From assembly GCF_009695585.1 (NCBI RefSeq), contig NZ_VUNR01000001.1, positions 1 to 64,000 of the forward strand: a DNA stretch of 64,000 nt. Reading direction: 5' to 3'. The translations under genes and the position numbers were made by a program. A model generated the notes under the pieces. The model worked only from the letters and a program-made list of their open reading frames with translations, ran no database searches and was not told the DNA's origin. The DNA comes from Anaerovibrio slackiae (GTDB lineage Bacteria > Bacillota > Negativicutes > Selenomonadales > Selenomonadaceae). Positions 42,330 through 52,217 of the stretch are shown one piece after another; within the stretch, counting starts at the first letter, position 1, and every line of letters starts with the position of its first letter.

Positions 42330-43271
42330 TTGAAGCTTCCTGAACTGAAGATTGGTACTAAAATTGCGAAGGTTCCAATTATGCAAGGTGGAATGGCTAT
42401 TCGCTTGTCTACTGGTGCTTTGGCAGCAGCTGTGGCAAATCAGGGCGGTATCGGCCTGATTGCGGCTTCCGGCATGTCTCCGGAGGAGCTGCGTTATGAA
42501 ATCAGGATGGCCCGGGCACTTTCCAAGGGCATTATTGGCATCAATATCATGTTTGCGGCAAAGAAGTTTGCCCAGATGGTGAACACTGCTATTGATGAGG
42601 GTATTGACCTGGTAGTTGCAGGTGCAGGCTTTTCCCGTGACATCTTTGCCTTGGGCAAGGAATCAGGGACTCCGGTGGTTCCGATTGTATCATCTGTAAA
42701 ATTAGCGAAAATTTCTCAGCGTCTTGGTGCTGCTGCCATTGTGGTAGAGGGCAAGGAAGCAGGGGGCCATCTGGGAACTGATCAGTCCATCAAGGACATC
42801 ATCCCTGATATTGTGGCTGCTGTGGATATTCCTGTCATTGCTGCCGGTGGCGTACTGCACGGCCAGGATATTGCTGATTTAATAAACATGGGGGTAAGCG
42901 GTGTCCAGATGGGTTCCCGTTTTGCCGCCAGCGCAGAGGCCAACAGCGCCCCTGCACTGAAGGAATTCTACTTGAAGGCAAAGCCGGAGGATGTAGTGGT
43001 TATCCATAGTCCGGTAGGGCTGCCGGGGCGTGCTGTCCGCAATCCGTGGGCGGAGCGTGTCATGGAAGGTCCTGTACCGCCAAACAAGTGTGATAACTGC
43101 CTGAAGGCATGCAAGCATAATTTCTGTATTATCCGCGCACTGAGCCGTGCGCAGCAGGGTGACGTAGAGACCGGCCTGGTATTTACCGGCGAGTATCTGC
43201 CTACCATTGATAAGATTTTGACCGTAGAGGAAATCTTCCGGCAGATTGAAGCAGAGGTTGCTGCTATTTAA
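42330..43271 (+). CDS. FabK-like/nitronate monooxygenase-family flavoprotein with a C-terminal four-Cys motif
   Basis: FMN-dependent TIM-barrel enzyme of the 2-nitropropane dioxygenase family, 313 residues, with [29 protein letters not shown] and [12 protein letters not shown]. Unlike the fabK product encoded 2.1 kb upstream, it has [13 protein letters not shown] (C254, C257, C261, C266) near the C-terminus, which could bind a metal or iron-sulfur cluster. TTG 42330 follows GGAGGAG. It lies between acpP and fabF, so a role in fatty-acid synthesis (a second or unsaturated-acid-related enoyl reductase) is possible. The substrate is unknown. Confidence 0.82.
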   Translation: MKLPELKIGTKIAKVPIMQGGMAIRLSTGALAAAVANQGGIGLIAASGMSPEELRYEIRMARALSKGIIGINIMFAAKKFAQMVNTAIDEGIDLVVAGAGFSRDIFALGKESGTPVVPIVSSVKLAKISQRLGAAAIVVEGKEAGGHLGTDQSIKDIIPDIVAAVDIPVIAAGGVLHGQDIADLINMGVSGVQMGSRFAASAEANSAPALKEFYLKAKPEDVVVIHSPVGLPGRAVRNPWAERVMEGPVPPNKCDNCLKACKHNFCIIRALSRAQQGDVETGLVFTGEYLPTIDKILTVEEIFRQIEAEVAAI

Positions 43272-43291
43272 AAAATTGTGAGGTGTTATTT

Positions 43292-44536
43292 TTGTCTAAT
43301 CGTGTTGTGATTACCGGTTTAGGTGTAGTGAGCCCGGTTGGTATCGGCAAGGATGCTTTTTGGGATGCTATGATGACCGGCAAAAATGGTATTGATAAAA
43401 TTACCCGCTTTGATGCAACTGAGTACAAGGCGCAGGTGGCTGGCGAGGTAAAGGATTTTGAGCCGGCTGATTATATGGACAAGAAGGAGTCCAAGCGCAT
43501 TGACCGTTATGCCCAGTTTGCTGTAGCTGCGGCAAAGATGGCTATCGAGGATGCCAAGCTGGATCTGGAGGCAGAGGACCGTGAGCGCATCGGTACCTAT
43601 GTAGGCAGCGGCATCGGCGGCATTGAGACCATGCACGGCCAGTATGAGAAGCTCTTTGACAAGGGACCTTCCCGTATCAGCCCGTTCTTCATTCCGATGA
43701 TGATCGGTAACATGGCTGCCGGCCATGTATCTATTGCCTTCGGCCTGAAGGGACCGAGCAGCTGCGTGGTTACTGCCTGTGCTACCGGCACCAATAACAT
43801 CGGTGATGCTTTCCGCGTGCTGCAGAGAGGCGATGCTGATGTTATGCTGGCTGGCGGTACTGAGGCCAGCATTTCCCCGGCTGCTGTGGCTGGCTTCTGT
43901 GCTATGAAGGCTCTGTGCAGCGACAGCAATGACAATCCACAGAAGGCTTCCCGTCCGTTTGATGCAACCCGCAGCGGTTTTGTTATGGGCGAGGGTGCCG
44001 GTATTGTTGTTCTGGAGACATTGGAGCATGCTGAGAAGCGCGGTGCCCATATCTACGCCGAGGTTGTGGGCTATGGCACCAATTCCGATGCTTATCATAT
44101 TACCAGCCCGGCTCCCCATGGCGAGCTGCAGGCAAAGTGCATGGCACTGGCATTGAAGGATGCTGGCCTGACTCCGGCCGAGGTTGATTATGTAAATGCT
44201 CATGGCACTTCCACCCATCTGAATGACCTGGGTGAGACTGAGGCTATCAAGACTGTCTGGGGCGATGAGGCAAAGAATGTTTCCGTAAGCTCCATCAAGT
44301 CCATGACCGGTCATCTGCTGGGAGCTGCCGGTGGCGTTGAGGCTATTGCCACTGCCCTGGCTGTGGAGAATGACATGCTGCCGCCTACTATCAATTATGA
44401 GCACCCTGAGGAGGGGCTTGACCTTGATTATGTGCCGAACAAGGCAAAGGCGAAGACTGTCCGGGCAGCTATTTCCAACAACTTTGGCTTCGGCGGCCAC
44501 AATGCCTGCCTGGTGCTGAAGAAGTATGCTAAATAA
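43292..44536 (+). CDS. fabF: 3-oxoacyl-ACP synthase II (FabF)
   Basis: Elongates acyl-ACP with malonyl-ACP. The 414 residues have [14 protein letters not shown], catalytic C163 in [10 protein letters not shown], His in [11 protein letters not shown] and His in [15 protein letters not shown] 43292 is chosen since GAGGTG (43279-43284) is 7 nt upstream; the GTG at 43283 overlaps that site. Confidence 0.97.
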   Translation: MSNRVVITGLGVVSPVGIGKDAFWDAMMTGKNGIDKITRFDATEYKAQVAGEVKDFEPADYMDKKESKRIDRYAQFAVAAAKMAIEDAKLDLEAEDRERIGTYVGSGIGGIETMHGQYEKLFDKGPSRISPFFIPMMIGNMAAGHVSIAFGLKGPSSCVVTACATGTNNIGDAFRVLQRGDADVMLAGGTEASISPAAVAGFCAMKALCSDSNDNPQKASRPFDATRSGFVMGEGAGIVVLETLEHAEKRGAHIYAEVVGYGTNSDAYHITSPAPHGELQAKCMALALKDAGLTPAEVDYVNAHGTSTHLNDLGETEAIKTVWGDEAKNVSVSSIKSMTGHLLGAAGGVEAIATALAVENDMLPPTINYEHPEEGLDLDYVPNKAKAKTVRAAISNNFGFGGHNACLVLKKYAK

Positions 44537-44647
44537 TGGCTGAAGTGCTTAAGCAATTGTCCGGTTACGCCGGTGACCATTGTTTAGCAGGTGATTTCGT
44601 AGTTTTATATGTATTGAGGAAATGAATTAGAGTTGAAGTGTTTTATT

Positions 44648-45394
44648 ATGAATGGTCGTGTGAGTGATCGTGTTACGGCTGAGCGCCGCCGCAGGCTGGA
44701 GGAGCTTTCCAGGAGGCTGGGGGTTTCCTTCCGCCACATCGGCTGGCTGCATCAGGCACTGACGCATACCTCCTACGCTAATGAGTCGCGTGTGAAGGTA
44801 GAGCATAATGAGCGCTTGGAATTCTTGGGAGATGCGGTGCTGGAGCTTGCTATCAGCACCTATCTCTTTAATCATTTTCCTGGACTTCCTGAGGGTGATC
44901 TGACAAAGGCCAGGGCAGCAGTGGTATGTGAGGCTAGTCTTTCCAGCCGGGCCGCGGAGCTGCATTTGGGAGATTACCTGTTGTTAGGACATGGAGAGCA
45001 AACATCAGGAGGACGGAGGCGGTCTTCTATTCTGGAGGATGCCTTTGAGTCTGTTATTGGTGCCATCTACATGGACCAGGGCTGGGAGAAGGCTCAGAGC
45101 TATGTGCTCAGGCAGCTGGAGGAGCATCTGCACAGGGTTGAGGATGGCAGTACCCGGGTGAGGGATTACAAGACCATGCTGCAGGAGCTGGTGCAGCGCC
45201 GGGCTGACAGCCATGTCAGCTATGAGCTGCTGAGTGCCACCGGGCCTGACCATGCCAAGGTGTTTGAGTTTGCTGTGAAGCTTAATGACGAAGTTTTAGG
45301 AACAGGTAAGGGTCCAAGTAAAAAGGCTGCTGAACAGCAGGCAGCACGCCAAGCTTTAGAGATTTTGAATAATCGCAAGAAAAAAGAGGCATAA
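44648..45394 (+). CDS. rnc: Ribonuclease III
   Basis: Double-strand-specific endonuclease for rRNA and mRNA processing. The start-to-core segment ends in the signature NERLEFLGDAVLELAIS, with SVIGAIYMDQGW carrying the second acidic set, and a dsRNA-binding domain at about 160-230 (GKGPSKKAAEQQAARQAL). The start is uncertain: ATG 44648 has only a weak GAAGTG, and TTG 44633 is an alternative that adds five residues. The linkage with fab genes is typical of Firmicutes. Confidence 0.95.
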   Translation: MNGRVSDRVTAERRRRLEELSRRLGVSFRHIGWLHQALTHTSYANESRVKVEHNERLEFLGDAVLELAISTYLFNHFPGLPEGDLTKARAAVVCEASLSSRAAELHLGDYLLLGHGEQTSGGRRRSSILEDAFESVIGAIYMDQGWEKAQSYVLRQLEEHLHRVEDGSTRVRDYKTMLQELVQRRADSHVSYELLSATGPDHAKVFEFAVKLNDEVLGTGKGPSKKAAEQQAARQALEILNNRKKKEA

Positions 45395-45408
45395 ACGCCT
45401 CTTTTTTT
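45383..45408 (+). terminator. Terminator overlapping the rnc stop codon
   Basis: AAAGAGGC (45383-45390) pairs with GCCTCTTT (45397-45404), loop of 6, seven T. The TAA stop of rnc lies in the loop. TATAAT at 45411-45416 right after may start the next gene. Confidence 0.88.
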
Positions 45409-45521
45409 GTTATAATGGGATTTGCCAGGCAAGATAGATCCCATGGAGAAGGGGGCTCTTTTGCCGCAATAAAGAAGCATATAATAATAAGCGAAGATGA
45501 GAAAGATAAGGAGTATGAGAG

Positions 45522-46355
45522 ATGAATGGTGTGAAAAAGCTGATTATGCTGGGCACAGGCAATGCAATGGTAACCAAGGTATTTAATACCTGCTTCTTGA
45601 TTGAGCTTCCGGATGGGGAGCTTTTTATGACGGATGCCGGTGGCGGCAACGGCATTTTGAGGCAGATGGAGCTGGCAGGGGCAGATTACAGGCGGCTCCA
45701 TCACATGTTTGTGACTCACGGCCATACGGACCACATCCTGGGGGCAATCTGGATGATCAGGAAGATTGCTTCCCTGATGAATAATGGCAAGTATCAGGGG
45801 CAGCTGCATATTTACTGCCACGATGTGGTGAAGGATATGCTGGAGAAGATGTGCGCCATGATGTTGAAAAAGAAGGATTTGGCCAATGTAGGCAGGGATA
45901 TTCTCATCCATGAGGTCAGGGATGGGGAAAAGGTGGAGCTGCCGGAGCTTACCCTGACGGCATTTGATATTTTCTCCACCAAGGCAAAGCAGTTTGGCTA
46001 TCGGATGGTGTTCAAGGATGATGGCTTGGTGCTGACCTGCCTGGGGGATGAGCCATACAATCCTCAGTGCCGTCAGTACGTTGAGGGAGCGGACTGGCTG
46101 ATGTCTGAGGCATTCTGCAAGTACGATGACAGGGATGAGTTCAAGCCTTATGAAAAAAATCACAGTACTGTCAAGGAGGCAGGGGAGCTGGCGCAGCAGC
46201 TGGGAGTAGGGCATGTCGTTCTTTATCACACTGAGGATAAGACTATTTCTACTCGCAAAAGGGAATATAGGAGAGAGTGTGAAAAATATTTTAGCGGCCA
46301 CGTTTTTGTGCCTGATGATTTGGATGTAATCGGGCTTGTTAGATACAAATTTTGA
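45522..46355 (+). CDS. Metallo-beta-lactamase-fold hydrolase, RNase Z-like
   Basis: The 277 residues have the dizinc motif THGHTDHILG, a C-terminal Glu/His set (MSEAFCKYDD...HSTVKEA) and VVLYHTED. The N-terminus KLIMLGTGNAMVTKVFNTCF matches RNase Z-like hydrolases. However, the exosite arm of tRNA-processing RNase Z is not evident, so a small-molecule hydrolase is as likely. It is a single gene between rnc and the RND operon. Function not assigned. Confidence 0.8.
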   Translation: MNGVKKLIMLGTGNAMVTKVFNTCFLIELPDGELFMTDAGGGNGILRQMELAGADYRRLHHMFVTHGHTDHILGAIWMIRKIASLMNNGKYQGQLHIYCHDVVKDMLEKMCAMMLKKKDLANVGRDILIHEVRDGEKVELPELTLTAFDIFSTKAKQFGYRMVFKDDGLVLTCLGDEPYNPQCRQYVEGADWLMSEAFCKYDDRDEFKPYEKNHSTVKEAGELAQQLGVGHVVLYHTEDKTISTRKREYRRECEKYFSGHVFVPDDLDVIGLVRYKF

Positions 46356-46437
46356 TGGATTGTGATAGTTGAGTTTTTAGGTATTTTTCATAATAAGGGC
46401 TTATACTGTACAGTGCCTGAAATAGTGCCTGTATATG

Positions 46438-46466
46438 TTGACTTTTTCCCGGAGTGAATGTATCAT
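46438..46466 (+). promoter_or_regulatory. Promoter of the RND pump operon
   Basis: TTGACT (46438-46443), 17 bp, TATCAT (46461-46466). A perfect 10-bp palindrome ACTGTACAGT lies 23 bp upstream (46405-46414), and a further TGTACA follows the -10. These may be regulator sites. Confidence 0.65.
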
Positions 46467-46535
46467 GTACAGGGATATATTGTTCGTATTCAACCTTATT
46501 TATGTTTATATGGGAATAATAGGAGGTAGGTAGAT

Positions 46536-47702
46536 TTGTCTAAAAAAGCTATTATAGCAATAGCCATCGTGGTGGTGGTTATTGCTGGAACACTTTTGAT
46601 GGGAATTTTTGGCGGTGGCGGCGGCCGGCAGAGAGCTATGGGGGCCGTGCAGGTCAAGGCGATGAACGTGCTGGTGCAGGATACGCCTCTGACTCTTGAG
46701 TATGCAGGCTCCGTCAAGGGCAAGGATGAAGTAAAGGTGCAGGCCAGGGTGTCCGGTAATGTGACGGACAAGTATATCAAGGGCGGACAGTATGTGTCTG
46801 CCGGTCAGGCACTGTACAAGATTGATGACCGCAATTATCGGGCTGCCCTGCTGCAGGCTCAGGCCAATCTGGCCCAGGCCCAGGCAACTTATAACAATGC
46901 CCTGATTGATTTGCAGCGCAATGAGCAGCTTCTGGCAGCAGCGGCTGTTTCTGAGCAGGTAGTTACTACCCAGCGTGCCCAGGTGGCTGCTTACCAGGCA
47001 AATGTTGATGCTATGGCAGCCCTGGTACAGCAGGCTCAGCAGAATCTGGATGATACTGTTGTCTATGCACCGATGAGCGGCAAGCTGGCTGTTGATGATG
47101 TGGCTGTGGGCACTTATGCTGCCGCAGGCAACACCACGCTGGTGACGATTGGTTCCAGCAATCCGATTTTTGTGCAGTTCAGCATCAGTGAGGGCGAGTA
47201 CCTGAAGTATGTGGGAGCCTCTGTAGTTCCTGGGCAGGCATTGCCTAGCAAGAGCGTAAGGATTACCCTCAGTGACGGCTCCGAGTATCCTGCTGAGGGC
47301 AGCATTGTAGAGGTTGATCGTGCTATGCAGGATAATTCCGGTTCCCTGATTGTCAAGGCGCAGTTCGACAATCCTGACGGAGTACTGGTGCCTGGTATGT
47401 TTGCCCGTGCCAAGCTCACCGGCGATACCCTTAAGGGGGCAATTCTGGTGCCGGAGCGTGCTGTGCAGCAGCTTCTGGGCAAGTCCTTCGTAATGATTGT
47501 GGGCGAGGATGGCAAGTCAAAGGCCCAGAATGTAGAGCTTGGCTCCAAGATTGGCAGCTACTGCATTGTTGAGAAGGGCTTGGCTGGCAAGGAGCAGGTT
47601 ATTGTAGAGGGGCTTACCTCCCTGACCGAGGGCATGGATCTGGCTATCACCGAGGTAAAGCCGGAGGATATGGGCTTCTCCCTCACTGCAAGCAATTTAT
47701 AA
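46536..47702 (+). CDS. RND efflux periplasmic adaptor (AcrA/MexA type)
   Basis: Membrane-fusion protein bridging the pump and an outer-membrane channel. The 388 residues have an N-terminal hydrophobic anchor (about 4-24) without a lipobox. Lipoyl half-motifs (VQARVSGNVTDKYIKGGQYV, and TVVYAPMSGKLAVDDVAVG), a coiled-coil hairpin at about 100-170 and a beta-barrel domain follow. TTG 46536 has AGGAGG upstream. The permease gene starts 12 bp later; no TolC-like gene is beside them. Confidence 0.93.
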   Translation: MSKKAIIAIAIVVVVIAGTLLMGIFGGGGGRQRAMGAVQVKAMNVLVQDTPLTLEYAGSVKGKDEVKVQARVSGNVTDKYIKGGQYVSAGQALYKIDDRNYRAALLQAQANLAQAQATYNNALIDLQRNEQLLAAAAVSEQVVTTQRAQVAAYQANVDAMAALVQQAQQNLDDTVVYAPMSGKLAVDDVAVGTYAAAGNTTLVTIGSSNPIFVQFSISEGEYLKYVGASVVPGQALPSKSVRITLSDGSEYPAEGSIVEVDRAMQDNSGSLIVKAQFDNPDGVLVPGMFARAKLTGDTLKGAILVPERAVQQLLGKSFVMIVGEDGKSKAQNVELGSKIGSYCIVEKGLAGKEQVIVEGLTSLTEGMDLAITEVKPEDMGFSLTASNL

Positions 47703-47714
47703 GGGGGCGTCCAC

Positions 47715-50700
47715 TTGGCTAAGTTTTTTATACATAGACCGATATTTGCAATCGTAATATCCTTGCTGATTGTAATCATCGGTGTGCTGGCAGCTTTTCA
47801 GCTGCCGATTGCCCAGTATCCGCAGATTTCGCCGCCGACGATTTCCGTCAGCACCACCTATGTAGGTGCCAATGCGAAAACTGTTAATGATACGGTGGCA
47901 CAGGTTATTGAGCAGCAGGTAAACGGTACCCAGGGCATGGACTACATGTCCTCTACTGCTGCTGACAGCGGCAGGTACAGCCTGAGCGTAGTGTTCAATC
48001 TGGGCACCGATGGCGACATGGATGCGGTAAAGGTGCAGAACAATGTGGCAATTGCCAACTCCAGCCTGCCTGAATCCGTAAAGTCTATGGGCGTAACTAC
48101 CAGCAAATCATCCAATGATATGGCACTGATGATGGCAATGTATTCCCCGAACAAGACCTATGACCGCCCGTGGATGAAGAACTATGCGGATATTTATCTG
48201 CTGGATCAGATCAAGCGCGTAGACGGCGTAGGTGACGTAATGGTGTTTGGTGCTGACCATGCCATGCGCATCTGGGTGAACCCTGCCAAGATGGCAGAGA
48301 TGAATATTACGGCTGCTGACATCATGGCAGCCATCAATGAGCAGAACGTGCAGGCTCCGGCAGGTACGGTAGGTGCCGCGCCTGTGGCTGACAGTCAGGA
48401 AAAGCAGGCCACCGGCAAGATTGATGGCCGTCTGACCAGTACCGAGGAGTTTGGCAACATCATCCTGAAGGCTACCACTGACGGACAGTATGTGCGCATC
48501 AAGGATATTGCCAGGGTAGAAACTGGTGCTGAGGACTATAACTTCATACCTAGCTACAACGGCATGGATGCAGTGGGCTTCGGTATCCAGCTCACCAGTG
48601 ATGCCAACGCTATGACTACTGTAGCGGAAGTAAAGAAAATCCTGGAGAATGCCAGGGAGGACTTCCCGCCTGATTTGGAAATCAAGGAGATTGTAGACAG
48701 CACTAAGTTTATTGGTGCCTCTATCAATGAGGTTGTGCATACATTTATCGAGGCACTGGTGCTGGTTGTGCTGGTAGTATTTGTTTTCCTGCAGAACTGG
48801 CGGGCAACCCTCATTCCTCTTTTGGCAGTGCCTGTATCTTTGATAGGTACATTTATTGCCTTTACTTTCCTGGGGTTCTCCATCAACACCCTGACCTTGT
48901 TTGCCATGGTGCTGGCAATCGGCCTGGTAGTAGATGATGCGATCGTTGTTATCGAGAACGTTGAGGCGCACATGGAGAAGGGCCTGAATCCTGTGGACGC
49001 TACTGAGCGGGCCATGGACGAGGTACAGGGCCCTGTTGTGGCTATTGCCTTCGTGCTGGCGGCAGTATTTGTGCCGGTGGCATTCCTGGGGGGCATGATG
49101 GGCGTGCTGTATCGCCAGTTTGCCCTGACCATCGCTATTTCCATGGCCTTGTCGGCTTTTGTGGCACTGACACTGACACCGGCTCTCTGTGCTACTATCT
49201 TGAAGCCTCATGAGAAGAATGAAAATGAGGGCGTACTGGGACGGTTCTTTGATAAATTCAACGAGGCCTTTAACAGGATGCGCCTCAGCTATCAGGGCGT
49301 GGTGGGCTGGTTTATTGGCCACATCAAGGTTGCCCTGGTGTTTGTGGTGATTGTCTGCGGCCTGACAGGGCTCTTGTACAAGATTGTGCCGTCCACCTTC
49401 GTGCCGGATGAGGATCAGGGCTACTATGCTGTAGCAGTAAACCTGCCGGAGGGAGCTTCCCTGAACCAGACGACGAAGGTTATCGACAAGCTGATACCTG
49501 CCTTGTTGCAGGTAGAGGGTATTGACGGTGTCATGGGTATTCCTGGCTTTGACATCATGGCCTTCAGCGGCAAATCCAGTGCTGGTGCCATGTTCGTTGG
49601 CTTGAAGCCTTGGGCTGATAGGACTACTGCGGAAACACAGATTAATGCCATCGTTATGAAAACCTTTGGTGTAGGTGCCATGGTTGCGCCGGAGGCGCGG
49701 GTTATAGCCTTTAACATGCCTGCTTTGCCAGGCCTTGGTACTGTTGGCGGCTGGCAGATGGAGCTGCAGGATTTGTCCGGCCATACTGACGAGGAGCTGG
49801 ATCAGATTACCAAGAAGATTCTGGCTGCGGCAAACCAGCGTCCTGAGCTGCAGGGTGTGCGCTCAACTTATTCTATTAACTCTCCTATTTATCAGTATGA
49901 TATTGACAGGGAAAAGGTTAAGGCAATGGGGGTCAGCCTTTCTGATGTGTTCACTGCCATGCAGGTATTTTATGGCGGTAATCAGGTCAATGACTTCAAT
50001 GAGTTTGGCCGTACCTACAAGGTAGTTGTGCAGGCAGATGAAACTTTCCGCAGTGATGTGGAAAATATGCGCTTTATGTATGTGCGCAGCAATACAGGTG
50101 CCAAGGTGCCTCTGGATTCTTTGCTAAAGCCGCGTGAAACTACTGGTGCCAGCAATATCAGCCGCTTTAATGCAGCTCGTTCTGTTGGTATTCAGGGCAA
50201 CGCCGGCAACGGTTATTCCTCCGGTGAGGCCATGGCTGCCATTGAGGAAATAGTCAGGGAGGTTGCTCCTGATGGCTTCGGTATAGAGTGGTCCGGTCAG
50301 GCCCGTGAGGAGCAGAAGACCAGCAGCTCCACCAGTCAGGTGCTGGCGCTGGCATTTGTGTTTGTATTCCTCTGCCTTGCCGCCCTCTATGAGAGCTGGA
50401 GCGTACCGTTTGCAGTGCTGCTGTCTGTACCGGTAGGTATCTTTGGCGCGTTGTTCTCCGAGTATTTCCTGTCCATAGTGCAGGCTCTGGATGGTACGCC
50501 GAATGCCGGACTGCAGAACAGCGTGTACATGCAGATCGGTGTTATCATGATTATTGGTCTGGCAGCCAAGAACGCCATCCTGATTGTAGAGTTTGCCAAG
50601 ATTCGTGTAGATGCCGGTATGAATCCTTTAAAGGCAGCTATTGAGGCGGCAGGACTGCGCTTGCGTCCTATTCTCATGACCTCCTTTGCTTTCATCATAG

Positions 50701-50903
50701 GCTGTCTGCCGCTGGCTATGGCAACGGGTGCCGGTGCGGCTGCCCGTAACGGCATGGGTGTGGCGGTAGTTGGCGGTATGCTCTTTGCAACTGGCATCGC
50801 TATCTTCATCATCCCTGCCTTCTATGTGATGACCGAGTACATTTCCAGGACTTTGGGCATCAGGAAGACGGAGAAGAAGAAGACTTCTACCGATTACATG
50901 TAA
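47715..50903 (+). CDS. RND multidrug efflux permease, HAE1/AcrB family
   Basis: Proton-driven inner-membrane trimer exporting hydrophobic compounds. The 1062 residues have twelve helices with two large periplasmic loops (about 35-335 and 565-870). Proton-relay residues D407 and D408 in GLVVDDAIVVIENVE are at the same numbers as in E. coli AcrB. FAVLLSVPVGIFGAL and MIIGLAAKNAILIVEFAK mark the second half. TTG 47715 follows AAGGGGGCG. A strong terminator follows. It is direct evidence for an outer membrane, since such pumps work as tripartite systems. Confidence 0.96.
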   Translation: MAKFFIHRPIFAIVISLLIVIIGVLAAFQLPIAQYPQISPPTISVSTTYVGANAKTVNDTVAQVIEQQVNGTQGMDYMSSTAADSGRYSLSVVFNLGTDGDMDAVKVQNNVAIANSSLPESVKSMGVTTSKSSNDMALMMAMYSPNKTYDRPWMKNYADIYLLDQIKRVDGVGDVMVFGADHAMRIWVNPAKMAEMNITAADIMAAINEQNVQAPAGTVGAAPVADSQEKQATGKIDGRLTSTEEFGNIILKATTDGQYVRIKDIARVETGAEDYNFIPSYNGMDAVGFGIQLTSDANAMTTVAEVKKILENAREDFPPDLEIKEIVDSTKFIGASINEVVHTFIEALVLVVLVVFVFLQNWRATLIPLLAVPVSLIGTFIAFTFLGFSINTLTLFAMVLAIGLVVDDAIVVIENVEAHMEKGLNPVDATERAMDEVQGPVVAIAFVLAAVFVPVAFLGGMMGVLYRQFALTIAISMALSAFVALTLTPALCATILKPHEKNENEGVLGRFFDKFNEAFNRMRLSYQGVVGWFIGHIKVALVFVVIVCGLTGLLYKIVPSTFVPDEDQGYYAVAVNLPEGASLNQTTKVIDKLIPALLQVEGIDGVMGIPGFDIMAFSGKSSAGAMFVGLKPWADRTTAETQINAIVMKTFGVGAMVAPEARVIAFNMPALPGLGTVGGWQMELQDLSGHTDEELDQITKKILAAANQRPELQGVRSTYSINSPIYQYDIDREKVKAMGVSLSDVFTAMQVFYGGNQVNDFNEFGRTYKVVVQADETFRSDVENMRFMYVRSNTGAKVPLDSLLKPRETTGASNISRFNAARSVGIQGNAGNGYSSGEAMAAIEEIVREVAPDGFGIEWSGQAREEQKTSSSTSQVLALAFVFVFLCLAALYESWSVPFAVLLSVPVGIFGALFSEYFLSIVQALDGTPNAGLQNSVYMQIGVIMIIGLAAKNAILIVEFAKIRVDAGMNPLKAAIEAAGLRLRPILMTSFAFIIGCLPLAMATGAGAAARNGMGVAVVGGMLFATGIAIFIIPAFYVMTEYISRTLGIRKTEKKKTSTDYM

Positions 50904-50968
50904 TGGTGCGTAATTGCAAATTTGCTTGAAATATCAAGCTCGGATTTTACAATCTGTGTATTGTTTTG

Positions 50969-50998
50969 ACGGGGCGGCGTAAGCCGCCCTGTTTTTTT
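50969..50998 (+). terminator. Terminator of the RND operon
   Basis: ACGGGGCGGC (50969-50978) pairs with GCCGCCCTGT (50983-50992), one mismatch, tetraloop GTAA, seven T. Confidence 0.9.
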
Positions 50999-51027
50999 GG
51001 GCAAAATGCCAGGTATAAATGCCATTG

Positions 51028-51070
51028 AATATAAATATATATTTATATTTATATCTATATTTATATATAC
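51028..51070. repeat. AT-only low-complexity block before recA
   Basis: Almost pure TATA/TTTATA alternation, with imperfect copies of ATATTTATAT. It could be bent or easily melted DNA upstream of the recA promoter; no gene is there. Confidence 0.6.
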
Positions 51071-51103
51071 AGAACAAAAAGTTAAAAATATTCTATTTAC
51101 CTA

Positions 51104-51132
51104 TTGCGCAAAAAACCCGTGTTTGTTATAAT
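51104..51132 (+). promoter_or_regulatory. Promoter of recA
   Basis: TTGCGC (51104-51109), 17 bp, TATAAT (51127-51132). No convincing LexA box of the Firmicute GAAC-N4-GTTC form overlaps it. Confidence 0.8.
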
Positions 51133-51170
51133 AGGTATAGAATTTCATTGTGATTAAGGAGTTTTGAAAT

Positions 51171-52217
51171 ATGGATCAGGAAAAAGAAGAATCTTTAAAA
51201 AATGCCATGAAGCAGATTGAGAAGGACTATGGCAAGGGTGCCATTATGCGCCTGGGTGATGCGGCAGCCAATATGAACGTAGAAGTTATTTCTACAGGTA
51301 TCCTGCCCCTTGATATCGCCTTGGGCGTAGGGGGTATTCCTAGGGGGCGTATCATTGAGATTTACGGCCCTGAGTCCTCTGGTAAGACTACTGTAACCCT
51401 GCACATGATTGCCGAGGCGCAGCGGCAGGGGGGCGTGGCAGCCTTTATCGATGCGGAGCATGCGCTGGACCCTGTTTATGCCAAGAATTTGGGGGTGGAT
51501 ATTGACAACCTGCTGATTTCCCAGCCTGATACCGGCGAGCAGGCGCTGGAGATTGTGGAGGCCCTGGTGCGCAGCGGCGCCATCGATATTATCGTGGTGG
51601 ACTCTGTAGCGGCTCTGGTGCCTCGTGCGGAGATTGAGGGCGATATGGGGGATGCCCATGTGGGCCTCCTGGCGCGCCTCATGAGCCAGGCCATGCGCAA
51701 GCTGACGGGTATCATCAGCAAGTCCCAGACTACTGCTATCTTCATCAATCAGATTCGCGAGAAGGTGGGCACCATGTATGGTAACCCTGAGACCACCACC
51801 GGCGGCCGTGCCCTGAAGTTCTATTCCTCAGTGCGTCTGGATGTAAGGAAGTTTGATGTGGTGAAGCAGGGTACCACTATCCTGGGCAACCGCACCAAGG
51901 TAAAGGTAGTGAAGAACAAGGTGGCTCCGCCATTCAAGGTAGCTGAGTTTGATATTATGTACGGGGAGGGTGTTTCCAAGGAAAGCAGCGTGATTGACAT
52001 TGCCGCTGACCTGGATATCCTCAACAAGAGCGGTTCCTGGTATTCCTACAACGGCAACCGTCTGGGACAGGGCAAGGACACTGTCAAGGAAATTCTCAGA
52101 AACCAGCCTGAGCTGATGGCAGAGATAGAGGCGAAGCTGTATGAGATGCTGAAGGATGCGGATGTCATCCAGAGGCTGACTTCTCCGGCCAAGAAGGGCA
52201 AGGCTTCCGATGAGTAA
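51171..52217 (+). CDS. recA: Recombinase RecA
   Basis: ATP-dependent strand-exchange protein and coactivator of LexA cleavage. The 348 residues have Walker [10 protein letters not shown] (from residue 66), [18 protein letters not shown], loop L2 [24 protein letters not shown] and KNKVAPPFK. Overlaps recX by 8 bp. Confidence 0.98.
   Translation: MDQEKEESLKNAMKQIEKDYGKGAIMRLGDAAANMNVEVISTGILPLDIALGVGGIPRGRIIEIYGPESSGKTTVTLHMIAEAQRQGGVAAFIDAEHALDPVYAKNLGVDIDNLLISQPDTGEQALEIVEALVRSGAIDIIVVDSVAALVPRAEIEGDMGDAHVGLLARLMSQAMRKLTGIISKSQTTAIFINQIREKVGTMYGNPETTTGGRALKFYSSVRLDVRKFDVVKQGTTILGNRTKVKVVKNKVAPPFKVAEFDIMYGEGVSKESSVIDIAADLDILNKSGSWYSYNGNRLGQGKDTVKEILRNQPELMAEIEAKLYEMLKDADVIQRLTSPAKKGKASDE

Noticed and set aside
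44537-44632. CCGG-containing hairpin between fabF and rnc as a terminator
   Set aside because: The stem is interrupted and there is no T-run; rnc is probably transcribed with fabF.
48108-49784. Antisense open frame of 558 codons in the RND permease gene
   Set aside because: Same shadow effect; the plus-strand AcrB-like frame has all expected motifs including D407/D408.
51070-51090. LexA/SOS box upstream of recA (GAACAAAAAGTTA)
   Set aside because: The half-sites are not spaced as GAAC-N4-GTTC and the second half lacks the final C; too weak to call.
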